Below, in pieces: positions 8,961 to 18,151 of a stretch of DNA of 64,000 nt. The position numbers and the translations under genes were made by a program. Positions within the stretch are counted from its first letter, which is position 1; the number at the start of each line of letters is the position of its first letter. Under the pieces are notes generated by a model that saw only the letters and a list, made by a program, of their open reading frames with translations, had not been told where the DNA came from and ran no database searches. The stretch comes from Longimicrobiales bacterium (lineage in GTDB: Bacteria; Gemmatimonadota; Gemmatimonadetes; Longimicrobiales; Gaopeijiaceae), in contig JAQWPM010000021.1 in the NCBI GenBank assembly GCA_029245345.1, positions 434,001 through 498,000 on the forward strand. The letters run 5' to 3'.

Positions 8961-10382
8961 TTCGGGGGCGACCCACCAATAGCGGAAGGCGATCGGGATC
9001 AGGCGCGCGAGCAGCGCTGTGAAGAACAGGAGCGCAAAGAAGCCAGTGGCCGCGAAGAGAATGCCGTTCCAGGCCGCGAGCCACGCCGGCCCCACGTAGG
9101 TCTCTCCAGGAGCGAAGCCCGCCCGTGAGATCCCCGTGATCGCTCCCGACACATGCAGCCACCCAACAAGCGCCGCCACAGAGATGTTGAGTCCGACCAC
9201 GATCGCGCGCATGCTCGACGTGTGAAGCACCTTCGATGCTTCCTCACCCTCCCTGGCCTGCAGGTGCTCGCCAAGGATCCAGATAAGCGCTCCCAGCAAA
9301 ACCATCGTATCGATACCGATGGTCGCTCCCATAGCGTGTCCGGCAACAACGTACGTGCCATGGATGATGGCATTGAGGGGTGGAATCGAGATCAAAACAG
9401 ACGAGAGCAGAATGAAAACCGTCCAGTGCTTCGACGCGGCGAAACTCCCCTGGGCGGCACAGAACTCACTCTCTTCGGTTTTTCGCACGAGGCGCCACAA
9501 ATCGTACGTCGCTCGGCACAGAATGGTGATCTCCATCATGCTCACTACGAACGAAATCCACTTGATCAAATGGCTCTGAGGCAGGTGGTACGTGTGGTGG
9601 GCGAAGTTCGTGAACGAGTTGAGTAGACCCACCCCGAGCAACGCGTAAGCCGTTCTGGAGTGCCCGTACTCCGTATCGCGACTGATCCTCTCACCGATGT
9701 AGATGATCGAGCCATACACAAACAAGTTGAACGAACCCACCAGTGTACCGGACGCCTTCCACTGTACCTGTAGGTCCTGAACGGGATTCCCGAACACGCT
9801 CGGAAGCAGGTACATGTGCTGCTCGATAAACGTGACCATGAAGAAGAGCATGCCGACGCCCCACATGGTCAGGTAGATCGGTCTTTCGAAGAACCGTGGA
9901 CCGGCGATCCGGAAGAAATTCCAAGCGTAGCACACCCAGCCCACCAGAATGAACACGCTGAACACCGGATGGAATCCCACATACTCGCGACCAGACCCAA
10001 CGCGAAGCATGAGCGTGGCAAGAATGCCCACTCCAGCAATCGACCAGCACAGAATCTGGACCCTTAGTCGTAGGCGATCTCCCGGCGTCGCCATCCCGCC
10101 ATGGTCCTGCAACCAACGGTGTACGACCGCGATGCCCCCCAGGAAGATCCAGGCTGCTGCGAACGCGGTATGAATCGGCCTCAGCTGCCTCATGTCGAGC
10201 CCGATGGACTGGAACGCAGGCGCTAGAGCCGGGACCGAATACAGAGCTCCGAGAATCCCGAAAAGGACCGTGATCCCGATCGCAATCAGGCCGCCCCGAA
10301 TGAACATGAGTGTCGCGAACTGCCGAACCGGGTCGCCCTCATCGAATCGAAGCCAGAATCCCTCCGCCGGATTGTTGCTCAT
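8952..10382 (-). CDS. NorB-like heme-copper oxidase subunit I, divergent ligand set
   Basis: This 476-residue, ~12-span protein starts at ATG 10382, which overlaps the stop of the upstream cytochrome c as ATGA. It resembles the NorB/cbb3 branch: His71 in RPIHTAFAAAWIFLGG, a His262-His263 pair in NFAHHTYHLP, and His341/His349 in IHGTYVVAGHAMGATIG. Two canonical features are absent: the span-6 His and Glu of nitric oxide reductase (here QWKASGTLVGSFNLFVYG) and the second His of the H-x-H motif, which is Met351. It is probably a nitric oxide reductase-like or oxidase-like enzyme fed by the adjacent diheme cytochrome. Activity is uncertain. Confidence 0.78.
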   Translation of the reverse strand: MSNNPAEGFWLRFDEGDPVRQFATLMFIRGGLIAIGITVLFGILGALYSVPALAPAFQSIGLDMRQLRPIHTAFAAAWIFLGGIAVVHRWLQDHGGMATPGDRLRLRVQILCWSIAGVGILATLMLRVGSGREYVGFHPVFSVFILVGWVCYAWNFFRIAGPRFFERPIYLTMWGVGMLFFMVTFIEQHMYLLPSVFGNPVQDLQVQWKASGTLVGSFNLFVYGSIIYIGERISRDTEYGHSRTAYALLGVGLLNSFTNFAHHTYHLPQSHLIKWISFVVSMMEITILCRATYDLWRLVRKTEESEFCAAQGSFAASKHWTVFILLSSVLISIPPLNAIIHGTYVVAGHAMGATIGIDTMVLLGALIWILGEHLQAREGEEASKVLHTSSMRAIVVGLNISVAALVGWLHVSGAITGISRAGFAPGETYVGPAWLAAWNGILFAATGFFALLFFTALLARLIPIAFRYWWVAPERA

Positions 10383-11146
10383 CTGAACTCCCACCAAGGG
10401 AGCTTAGACCAGTCGACGGATCGGCCGGCTTGGATCCTGGCGCTTTCAGAGATCAACACCGCTCGATTCTCGTTCAGCCACTTAAAGTAGGCGATCACCT
10501 GGGTGCGAGCCGTCGCATCTAAGGCCGGAAACGGTGGCGGCATTCCTTTCTCGGGGCGTCCGGTTGTCAGAACAGCGTCGATGTCTTCGTCCGTCACGCG
10601 GTCGACAACAAGGGACAGGTCCGGTGCGAGCATCGGCGACACCTGAAACGGGAAGTGACAGGCGCTGCAGATGCCGGAAGTCAACGTCTCGAAGCCTGCG
10701 GCTACGTCGGAGGGCGGACTTGCTCCGGCGACAGCGGTCTCGAAGGCCGCTTGTGGCGAAGTACCGTCTGCCGGGTTGCCGAGCCGAAGCTGGCCACGTC
10801 CTACGTCCGATTCGTCCAACTCCGAAAGAAAAGCCCTCATGGCGGCAATCTGTTCGTCCGAGAAGCTGAAGGAGGGCATCTGCCCACTACCAACCGTTAG
10901 AAGCGACGCGAGCCGCGTCTCGTCGACGCGGCTCGATGCATTCGTGAGGTCCGGACCGAGGAAGCCCCCTTGACCCCAGAGCTGGTGACAGACCTGACAC
11001 GAGTTCTCGTGGAAGAGAATTCGCCCTTCAACAGCCTGCTCGGATAACACCAAGTCAACGCCGTCCGAATAGACGAGTCCTGTCTGGACGACAAAGCACG
11101 CCACGAGAACGGAGAGAAGGAGCTTCTTCGAGGACGGATGAAACAT
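10379..11146 (-). CDS. Diheme cytochrome c (NorC-like), exported
   Basis: A 255-residue protein starting at ATG 11146 with an N-terminal signal or anchor (LLLSVLVACFVVQTGLVYS). Two heme c sites are visible: C50-QV-CH and C160-SA-CH. The first lies in ILFHENSCQVCHQLWGQGGFLGPDLTN, very close in style to NorC, with Met90 as likely axial ligand; the second has an axial Met candidate in EKGMPPPF. Canonical NorC has one heme, so this is a two-domain version. The gene overlaps the NorB-like gene by four bases, so the two form one enzyme: the cytochrome delivers electrons to the membrane subunit. Confidence 0.85.
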   Translation of the reverse strand: MFHPSSKKLLLSVLVACFVVQTGLVYSDGVDLVLSEQAVEGRILFHENSCQVCHQLWGQGGFLGPDLTNASSRVDETRLASLLTVGSGQMPSFSFSDEQIAAMRAFLSELDESDVGRGQLRLGNPADGTSPQAAFETAVAGASPPSDVAAGFETLTSGICSACHFPFQVSPMLAPDLSLVVDRVTDEDIDAVLTTGRPEKGMPPPFPALDATARTQVIAYFKWLNENRAVLISESARIQAGRSVDWSKLPWWEFR

Positions 11147-11237
11147 GGGCAGGGGAAGGAGGAACTCAGTAATCCCAGAGGGGAAAAAAGGCCCCCAGCG
11201 GAGGTAGAGTCAAGCCACCTCCCTCCGGTTTACGGGC

Positions 11238-12473
11238 TCAGAACGTGGTGATCGACGCGCCTTGTGACGGGATCGCGACGAACAAACGATCATCCAACCC
11301 GTCCGTAAGGCCCCGAGGCTCGTAGTAGTCCGCCACGAGGGCCTTTAGAACTCCGTCCGCGGACCCGCGATCAGATAGAGACACCGTGCATCCGCCGAAA
11401 CCCGCTCCGGTAAGGCGCGCGCCCACTGCGCCCCCTTCTCGAGCGATCGCGACCAGCTCGTCCAACTCCGGAGAACTCACGTGGAAGTCGGTGCGCAAAC
11501 TTTCGTGTGACGCATCCATGAGGTCTCCGAATCCGTCCAAATCAGCCGAGAGGAGGAGATCTGCGGCTTCCGTCACGCGAGACGCTTCCGTGATCACGTG
11601 GCGAAAGCGCCGGCCCAGATTCCCGGTCAGGGCGTCTGATCCCGCCGAAAGAGCGGCATCTTCACCAATCGCGGAGAGCAGGTGCGGATACCGGTCGAGC
11701 CGGCGGCGTGTCACACCCGCTTCACGGACCACTCCGGTGACGATCTCAAGGGCCTCCTCGCACTCCTCTCGGCGGCGATTGTAGGCCCCCTGAGCCGCCC
11801 CCGACTTTTCTGCTCGCACGCCCGTGTCCGCGACAATGAAACACCACTCCTCCGGCACCGCGACATGGGCCAGACGGAGCGGCTGGAAGTCGATGCGCGC
11901 AGCATAGCCCCGCTTGGCGCACATGGAGATGGCCTGGTCCATACCACCGCCTCGCGTACCTGTGTACATCTCTGCCTCGGCCATGAGGTCGGCCAGCTCG
12001 AGCGCATCGAGTCCAACCTCGTTCACGTGGGCCAGGGCGATACCTACGGCGTTCACCAAGGCCGATGAGGACGAGAGGCCGGCTGCCACCGGCACGCTCG
12101 AAGCAAAGACGGCATCGAAACCTCTCCAGATCGCGAACCGGCGGGCGAGTTCGTCGGCTGGGGCCTTGCAATAGTTCTCCCAATGGCCCGGGGCGCTGGC
12201 GGGAATCCGAGGGTGCACCTCGAACTCTATCGAGTCGAAGTCACGATCGAGATTCTGGATGCGAACAATCCCATCGTCCCGTGGTCGCAACGCGAGCCGT
12301 GCTTCCCTCTGCAGAGCCATGGGGAGCACAGGGAGAGCGTTGTAATCGGTGTGTTCACCGAGGAGATTGACCCGCCCTGGGGCTCTCGCGAGCAGCGTAG
12401 GAAGGCCCCCATAGACGGTGCCGAACGCCTCAGCGAGTCGTTGATTCCAGAGGTTCGATGCCGGGTCGAGCAT
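11238..12473 (-). CDS. galK: Galactokinase
   Basis: A 411-residue GHMP kinase. The galactokinase signature ARAPGRVNLLGEHTDYN is near the N-terminus, followed by the ATP-binding loop PVAAGLSSSSALVNA, the catalytic-site segment RGGGMDQAIS and the C-terminal GHMP motif GARLTGAGFGGCTVSL. ATG 12473 is chosen because it lies seven bases after the stop of the upstream oxidoreductase and fits the family length; the longer in-frame start at 12545 would run into that gene. It phosphorylates galactose at C1 in the Leloir pathway. With the GH109-like gene it forms a two-gene operon that would release and phosphorylate a galacto-configured sugar. galE and galT are not in the window. Confidence 0.93.
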   Translation of the reverse strand: MLDPASNLWNQRLAEAFGTVYGGLPTLLARAPGRVNLLGEHTDYNALPVLPMALQREARLALRPRDDGIVRIQNLDRDFDSIEFEVHPRIPASAPGHWENYCKAPADELARRFAIWRGFDAVFASSVPVAAGLSSSSALVNAVGIALAHVNEVGLDALELADLMAEAEMYTGTRGGGMDQAISMCAKRGYAARIDFQPLRLAHVAVPEEWCFIVADTGVRAEKSGAAQGAYNRRREECEEALEIVTGVVREAGVTRRRLDRYPHLLSAIGEDAALSAGSDALTGNLGRRFRHVITEASRVTEAADLLLSADLDGFGDLMDASHESLRTDFHVSSPELDELVAIAREGGAVGARLTGAGFGGCTVSLSDRGSADGVLKALVADYYEPRGLTDGLDDRLFVAIPSQGASITTF

Positions 12474-12480
12474 CAGTCGC

Positions 12481-13881
12481 TCAAGCCCTAACGATTTCCA
12501 GCTTCGGCCACTGAGTCCAGCGTCCGCGTGTGAAATCAGGCACATCGATGGGCCGACTCCGATTTGCGTTCGACCAACCTGTCAGAGGCTGAATCACTGA
12601 AAGTGCGGCACCGTCATACACATTCATGTCGGTCGGCTTGCCTTCTCTGAGGCACTTGATCAGCCGATAGTCCTCGATCCAGTCCATTCCGCCGTGACCG
12701 GCTCCAGCAGAGCGTTGGTCCAGGTCCTGCCACAATGGATGGTCATACTGCTCGCGCAGCTCCGTCCACTCCTGCCACCGATGCGAAGGGCTCGACCCCT
12801 CGATGTAAACGCGGTTCGGGTAGCCCTGGAAAATCCCCTTGGTCCCCTGCACCTGATGGATGCGCGAGTAAGGGCGCGGCAGGTTGGTATCGTGGCTGAG
12901 GAAGATCGTGCGTCCTCTCACGGTCTTGATCATGGATGTGTTTACGTCCCCGAGGATGTATTGCTCATCCCGCTTCGGGTCGCCCTCCGGGTAATGTTCC
13001 CGCGCCCAGTCCTGAAGCCCTTTGGACGGCGAGCTCATCGATACGACGTAGTCGAAGCGATCCCCGCGGTTGATGTCCATAACATTCGCGATCGGGCCCA
13101 AGCCGTGCGTGGTGTACAGATTGGCGTCCCTCAGCATGGCGTGGGCACGCCTCCAAAGGCCTTCGTCCCGATCTTCGAACTTGATCCCCCTGAGGTCGTG
13201 GAGGTAACCGCACTCGGCGTGAACGATGTCGCCGAAGAGTCCCAACCTGGCCATATGAAAGACCATCATTTCTGGGCGATCGTAGTTGCAATTCTCCATC
13301 ATGACGCAGTGCTTCTCAAACTTCTCGGCAGCCTCAACGAGCGCCCAACAGTCGTCAACGGTGTAGGCGATCGGCACCTCAGTCGCGGCATGCGATCCGT
13401 TCTCCATGGCGGACAAGCACACCGGCACATGCCACTCCCAGGGCGTGGCGGTGAAGACCAAATCCATGTCTTCGGTCTCACACATGCGAACGAAATCCCT
13501 CTCGCCATCCCCGTACAAGGTCGGGCGCGGACGACCGTCCTCGGTCACCCACGAAGCCACCTCTTCGAGTCGCGAGCCGTTGACATCACAAAGCGCGACG
13601 ACCTCCACGCCCTCGAGGCTCAGGAAATTGCGGACGTGTGAGCCACCCTGGAGTCCGACGCCCACGAACCCGATCCGAACCACTTCGATCGGGTCCGCCG
13701 CGAACGGCTCGGCCGGCGCGGGCCCAAGGTCCGGACCTTCCGGAAAAGGCAAAGATTCTTGCGCGGACAGTGCCCCGGCAGACAGCGCCTGGGCCGCGGT
13801 CATTCCCAATCCGGCTGCGCCTAGCTTGAGAAGGTCCCGTCGATCCATCGAACGGTCGTCCTTGTTTCCTGTATCGCTCAT
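12481..13881 (-). CDS. Gfo/Idh/MocA oxidoreductase of GH109 type, Tat-exported
   Basis: The 466-residue product starts at ATG 13881 (GTG 13893 is also in frame). A twin-arginine signal (MDRRDLLKLGAAGLGM) precedes the NAD-binding Rossmann motif VRIGFVGVGLQGG. Central segments match GH109, the NAD-dependent alpha-N-acetylgalactosaminidases: NYDRPEMMVFHMARLGLFGD, CGYLHDLRG and THGLGPIANVMDINRGDRF. Such enzymes cleave alpha-GalNAc by transient oxidation at C3 with bound NAD. Tat export fits a cofactor loaded in the cytoplasm. It lies seven bases upstream of galactokinase, consistent with galacto-sugar release outside and phosphorylation inside. A plain dehydrogenase role remains possible. Confidence 0.85.
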   Translation of the reverse strand: MSDTGNKDDRSMDRRDLLKLGAAGLGMTAAQALSAGALSAQESLPFPEGPDLGPAPAEPFAADPIEVVRIGFVGVGLQGGSHVRNFLSLEGVEVVALCDVNGSRLEEVASWVTEDGRPRPTLYGDGERDFVRMCETEDMDLVFTATPWEWHVPVCLSAMENGSHAATEVPIAYTVDDCWALVEAAEKFEKHCVMMENCNYDRPEMMVFHMARLGLFGDIVHAECGYLHDLRGIKFEDRDEGLWRRAHAMLRDANLYTTHGLGPIANVMDINRGDRFDYVVSMSSPSKGLQDWAREHYPEGDPKRDEQYILGDVNTSMIKTVRGRTIFLSHDTNLPRPYSRIHQVQGTKGIFQGYPNRVYIEGSSPSHRWQEWTELREQYDHPLWQDLDQRSAGAGHGGMDWIEDYRLIKCLREGKPTDMNVYDGAALSVIQPLTGWSNANRSRPIDVPDFTRGRWTQWPKLEIVRA

Positions 13882-13893
13882 GGGTCTTCGCAC

Positions 13894-14690
13894 TATCGGT
13901 CAGGGTGGGTACCTAGGCCCAACGTGGCGACGGCCGCCCTTCCGCTCAAGGGAGGGCTTTCCCCGACACTCACACAACAGGCGGCGGCCTAGTTTCGATT
14001 CGTGGGTTCGGGCCAAGAAAAAGGAGGAATTATGCGCTGTGCGGTGGTGCTGTTGGACACTCTCGTTCCGTTCGCTGCGTGCACAAGCGAGCCACCTCCG
14101 CCGCAGCAATCTGCCGCGGGGGTCCAAGAGGATTCCGTCGGAGCCGCTTCAACGGTCTTCGCTGCGAGCGCCTTCAATCGCCGTGAGTACCACATAGCCC
14201 CACCAACCACACTCGGGTCAGCTTCTCGTCGAGGAGCGTTCGGGGAGAAGCAATCGCACGGGCCTGTAGAACCATCCGCTGCGTGCCGGACGAGCAGCGA
14301 GGACAGCACCGCGACGTGGAGAAATGGAGCATCATACGTCGTTCCTCTCTGGGGTACTCCACTACCGGGCCCTTCACCTCGGTTCGCCAAGCTTCGAGGA
14401 TTGGGCGACGGGCCACGAGTCTATGTGGCTGACGCGATGCCGGGTTGGTACGACGGGGAGGTAAGGCGGCGGCTTCCGCAGCTGCCCAACTCTTCGACCG
14501 CATCGCGAACCCGATTTCCAATCCAGGCACCTGGCTCCGGCTGTATGCCACGAGATGATCGAGAAGAAGCCCCCCAACCACGGACGATCGGGGGGCTTCT
14601 TGTTTACGCTGTGACATCAAGTACGCGAGTAGGCGGTCCTCTCGTGATCTCACTTGCGACCACGCCGACGTCGGGCGATCCTCCCGCACC
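13894..14690. other. Gene-poor stretch with lipoprotein-like 5' relic at 14032
   Basis: An excellent Shine-Dalgarno (AAGGAGGAA) precedes ATG 14032, whose first ~25 codons look like a lipoprotein signal (CAVVLLDTLVPFAACTSEPPP). After about residue 45 the frame, although open to 14694, turns into arginine/serine/proline-rich sequence with no protein character, so the gene appears to have lost its body. No other convincing frame is present. A terminator hairpin lies at 14564-14604. Confidence 0.45.
14564..14604 (+). terminator. Rho-independent terminator
   Basis: AAGAAGCCCCCC and GGGGGGCTTCTT pair over ~12 bp around a short loop, followed by TGTTT on the plus strand. No intact gene ends just before it, which fits the lost gene at 14032; it also has an A-rich left flank and could work for the minus strand. 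Confidence 0.65.
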
Positions 14691-16982
14691 GTGAATTCTA
14701 CTGCCGACCACACCCAGGCGAGCGAACCCACGTTCGCCCGCGACCTGGGCCTCTTCGACGCCACCATGATCGGTGTCGGCGCCATGATTGGCGCCGGCAT
14801 TTTCGTGCTTACCGGCATCGCAGCAGGCGAGTCCGGACCCGCATCGATTTTGGCCTTCGCGCTGAACGGCGCAGTAACTCTTCTCACCGCATTTGCGTAC
14901 GCCGAGCTCGCATCTGCGATTCCGGAGGCCGGTGGAGGCTACGCGTTCGTGCGTCGGGCGTTCCCGGGCGCCATCGGATTCACAGCAGGGTGGATGTTGT
15001 GGTTCGCGTACACGGTGGCGTGTTCGCTGTATGCGTTGGGCTTCGCGGGGTACTTCTGGGAGTTCTTCATCAAGTACGCGCCGGAGCTCGCAAATTTGGT
15101 GTTCGGTGTGGTCGGCGAACACGGTGCAGGCTTAATCGTGACACTCATCGTTGGCGTGCTCTTCGTGAGACTCAACGTTCGTGGGGCGGCGGTTACCGGT
15201 AAGGCGGAGAACGTCCTGACCGTCGCCAAGCTCATCGTGTTGTGCATCTTCATTGCGTACGGTCTCAAGGCCGTCGGCGCAGATCCAGGCCAGGTTGAGC
15301 AGGCCTTCAATCCCTTTTTCCCCAAGGGGATGGGGGGAGTGATCGTCTCGATGGGACTGACCTTCATCGCGTTCGAAGGCTACGACCTGATCGCGACGGT
15401 GGCCGAGGAGATCAAAGAGCCGGAAATCAATATCCCCAAGGCGACGTTCATCTCCTTGGGAATCACGGTGATCATGTACCTGCTGATTCTCTTCGTGTCG
15501 CTCGCGGCAGTGAAGACGCCGGACGGCTCCCCGAGCTGGCAGTTCCTAGGCAACTACGGAGAGACGGCAATCGTGCGGGCAGCTGAAGGATTCATGCCTG
15601 AGTTCGGTGTCGCCATCATCGTCTTTGGCGGACTCCTCTCCACAATGTCGGCGCTCAACGCAACCGTGATGGCCTCCTCGCGAGTCGCGTTCTCAATGGG
15701 TCGCGATCGTTGGCTGCCGAGTGCGGTAGGGACGATCCACCCGGAGCGCCGGACGCCCCATGTGGCCATCATGGCCACGGGAGGCATCCTGCTGGTCATG
15801 GCGATGACGCTCCCCATTGAGGCTGTGGGCTCAGCAGCAAGCCTGATCTTCCTCCTCACGTTCGCGATGGTGAACCTCTCAGTGATCGTGTTAAGGAGGA
15901 AAGCGCCCGAAATCCGCCGTCGGTACCGCGTACCCTTCTACCCGTACGTGCCCATTCTCGGCATCGTGCTGAACATCTTCTTGGCTGTCTACCAGTTCAC
16001 GTTCCAACCGCTGGCGTGGTACGTAACAATCGCGTGGGTCATCGCTGGGCTTCTACTCTACTACGGGTACTTCGACAAGCAGGCGGCGGCTGTGAAGCCC
16101 CAGGTCCTGGACGCCCCGGTCCATCGCAAAGTGGCTGTCGAGGACGCGGTGGTTGTGACGCTCCACAACCCGGATACCGCAGGCATTCTCATCGACTACG
16201 CGAACGCGATCGCGGAGGCCCGCAAAAGGGCACTCGTGGCCTTCTCGGTGGTGGAAGTACCCCGCCAGCTACCGATTCACGAAGGCCTCAGGTTCGCACA
16301 TCATCGCGAGGCGCTACTGAAAACCGCGAGGGAATACGCGCATCAGAATAAGCTGGCCGTCGAGACAGATCTTGTGGTGGCGCACAGAGCTTCGGACGGA
16401 ATCCTCAGCGGAGCCAAACGGTTCAGTGCCGACTTCATGGTGATGGGCTGGAAAGGATACACGGACACGCGCGACAGGATCTTCGGCGAGGTCGCCGACC
16501 AAGTAATCCGACATGCTCCTTGTGATCTGGCCATGCTGAAGATCGAGCGCAACGAGCGCCCGAAGCGCTGCCTGTTCCCCACCGCCGGTGGGCCCCACGC
16601 TCGTCTCGCGGCCGAAATGCTCAACGTCCTCGCTCCTGCGTTCGGCATGTCGGTCACCGCCTGCTACGTGGTTTCGCCCGACGCCACCGAGGTCGAACGG
16701 CGCGAAGCCGAACGATGGATCGGAAAGGCTCTCGAGAGTCTAGCGATCGATATTCCGGTCGAACGGAAACTCATCGAGGCCACATCCGTCGCCGGTGGAA
16801 TCGCGAAGGAGAGCCGTGACTACGACCTCGTGGTTCTTGGCGCGGCACGGGAGCCGTTCCTCAGTCAGGTGATGTTCGGAGAGATCCCAGAAAAGGTCGC
16901 CCGCTATTCGCCTGCAGACGTCCTGGTCGTGAAGCGATTCGAAGGCCAAGTCCGCTCGTTGCTCAAGCGTGCGCTCGGCTAG
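14691..16982 (+). CDS. APC-superfamily amino acid permease fused to two universal stress domains
   Basis: A 763-residue protein starting at GTG 14691. Residues ~15-470 form a 12-span APC permease with the conserved opening ATMIGVGAMIGAGIFVLTGIAA and the TFIAFEGYDLIATVAEE span. Residues ~480-620 and ~630-755 are two UspA-like domains; the first contains DFMVMGWKGY and the second DYDLVVLGAAREP, close to the usual nucleotide-loop strand of UspA proteins. Permease-USP fusions are known among cationic amino acid transporters, the USP part presumably sensing nucleotides in the cytoplasm. It converges with the next gene with a 31-base gap. Confidence 0.88.
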   Translation: MNSTADHTQASEPTFARDLGLFDATMIGVGAMIGAGIFVLTGIAAGESGPASILAFALNGAVTLLTAFAYAELASAIPEAGGGYAFVRRAFPGAIGFTAGWMLWFAYTVACSLYALGFAGYFWEFFIKYAPELANLVFGVVGEHGAGLIVTLIVGVLFVRLNVRGAAVTGKAENVLTVAKLIVLCIFIAYGLKAVGADPGQVEQAFNPFFPKGMGGVIVSMGLTFIAFEGYDLIATVAEEIKEPEINIPKATFISLGITVIMYLLILFVSLAAVKTPDGSPSWQFLGNYGETAIVRAAEGFMPEFGVAIIVFGGLLSTMSALNATVMASSRVAFSMGRDRWLPSAVGTIHPERRTPHVAIMATGGILLVMAMTLPIEAVGSAASLIFLLTFAMVNLSVIVLRRKAPEIRRRYRVPFYPYVPILGIVLNIFLAVYQFTFQPLAWYVTIAWVIAGLLLYYGYFDKQAAAVKPQVLDAPVHRKVAVEDAVVVTLHNPDTAGILIDYANAIAEARKRALVAFSVVEVPRQLPIHEGLRFAHHREALLKTAREYAHQNKLAVETDLVVAHRASDGILSGAKRFSADFMVMGWKGYTDTRDRIFGEVADQVIRHAPCDLAMLKIERNERPKRCLFPTAGGPHARLAAEMLNVLAPAFGMSVTACYVVSPDATEVERREAERWIGKALESLAIDIPVERKLIEATSVAGGIAKESRDYDLVVLGAAREPFLSQVMFGEIPEKVARYSPADVLVVKRFEGQVRSLLKRALG

Positions 16983-17013
16983 GAAAAAGCTGGGGGCCGA
17001 ACTGCTCGCGAAC

Positions 17014-18090
17014 TTATCGCCCTCGGCGCGTCCAGATGACGATCGCGCCGCAGCCTACCTCGGTGTTGTTGCTGTAGTTGAACTCAGCAGGTATCGAAGC
17101 CGTGCCCTTGTAGAACTCGAGCGCTTCGATGTCGAACGTGTTGATCTCGTTCAGGCCGAGATCCTCGTCGAGTTTGTACAGCCGCCCGTCCATGAAGACC
17201 ATCGGTGTGCACATTCGGCCGCGCACCACCAGCCGGCGTCCGGCCTCTGCCATGCGGACCCCAGGAAGGCCAACTAGGAGTTCCGGGAGCCGCGAAGCAG
17301 GCCTCACTTCGATTTCATTCCGCGTGAGGAAGGCCCCGAAGCCCAGGTTCATGCGACGCATAAGCCCTTCCATATCATTGTAGAACCTCCGCGGCTCCAC
17401 AGAGATCGTGAGACCTTCGAGTTCCATAGCGTCTTCTGCCAGCTCGACCTCGACGTTCTGAGTCAGTCCCCCTGCCACTCGCAACGGCGTCTCACGATCG
17501 GAATACGCGAGATGTCCGACCTCGAGCACATAAATGCCGTACGGCATCTCCATAAGACTGAACATGCCCCGGTCGTTCGAGAGCGTCGCGATGTCGGTGT
17601 CACGAACACGGATCTCGGCATTGGCGATGCCCTGTCGCGTCTTCACGTCAACGACGCGCCCGGTGACGAAACCCGGTTCGGTCTGGTCAGAGACCTCAAC
17701 CTCTAGGTGCTCGACCTGAAGCATCGCGGACTCAATGCCAACCGTGACCGGCTCGGACCGCCGGTCTAGGACCTCAGCGTACACGTCGACTGCGTAGCCG
17801 CCCGGTACGTGGCAAAAGAGGAAAAAACCCTCGTCGCTCGTACGAGTGGCATCGGTTCCCGGGAAAGGCTCACCCGGGACCTGCCAGGCGATAACCACGA
17901 CTGCCCCGTCTAGCGGGACTCCGGTGTCGGTATCCGTGACGGTGCCGGCCAGGACTCCTTCAGCCGCTTGGTCGACCGACCCACAGGACTGCACGATAGC
18001 GAGTCCAACTTCATCGCGGTCTTGGGCAGCCGCGGGCGCAGCCGCGAAGCCGAGCACCAGCAGAGAGCTGAGGTACGGGCGAATAGACAT
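17014..18090 (-). CDS. Exported carboxypeptidase-regulatory/TonB-plug domain protein
   Basis: ATG 18090 is preferred: AAGGG lies just upstream and it opens a clean signal peptide (SSLLVLGFAAAPAAAQ), giving 358 residues. Two carboxypeptidase regulatory-like beta sandwiches follow (LAGTVTDTDTGVPLDGAVVV and FVTGRVVDVKTRQGIANAEIRV), then a plug-like domain (LPELLVGLPGVRM, VVRGRMCTPMVFMDGR). No C-terminal barrel is present, so it is not a full TonB receptor but the plug module alone. Such proteins are probably periplasmic or surface proteins in this type of organism. Role unknown. Confidence 0.75.
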   Translation of the reverse strand: MSIRPYLSSLLVLGFAAAPAAAQDRDEVGLAIVQSCGSVDQAAEGVLAGTVTDTDTGVPLDGAVVVIAWQVPGEPFPGTDATRTSDEGFFLFCHVPGGYAVDVYAEVLDRRSEPVTVGIESAMLQVEHLEVEVSDQTEPGFVTGRVVDVKTRQGIANAEIRVRDTDIATLSNDRGMFSLMEMPYGIYVLEVGHLAYSDRETPLRVAGGLTQNVEVELAEDAMELEGLTISVEPRRFYNDMEGLMRRMNLGFGAFLTRNEIEVRPASRLPELLVGLPGVRMAEAGRRLVVRGRMCTPMVFMDGRLYKLDEDLGLNEINTFDIEALEFYKGTASIPAEFNYSNNTEVGCGAIVIWTRRGR

Positions 18091-18151
18091 TACACCCTTC
18101 AAGACGCGCGAGTCGCCGGAAGTGTTAGGGCCCCGGACTGACGACCGGTTG

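Noticed and set aside
11160-11237. Possible terminator after galactokinase (GC stem followed by six T on the minus strand)
   Set aside because: The best stem (GGAGGT/ACCTCC) is separated from the T-run by about ten unpaired bases, so it does not have proper intrinsic terminator geometry.
12694-13641. 315-codon plus-strand open frame antisense to the GH109-like gene
   Set aside because: The minus-strand frame has clear family motifs and a Tat signal; the antisense translation has none.
14174-14887. 237-codon minus-strand frame across the terminator and the APC permease start
   Set aside because: It runs through a strong terminator and into the permease coding region; composition is that of a shadow frame.
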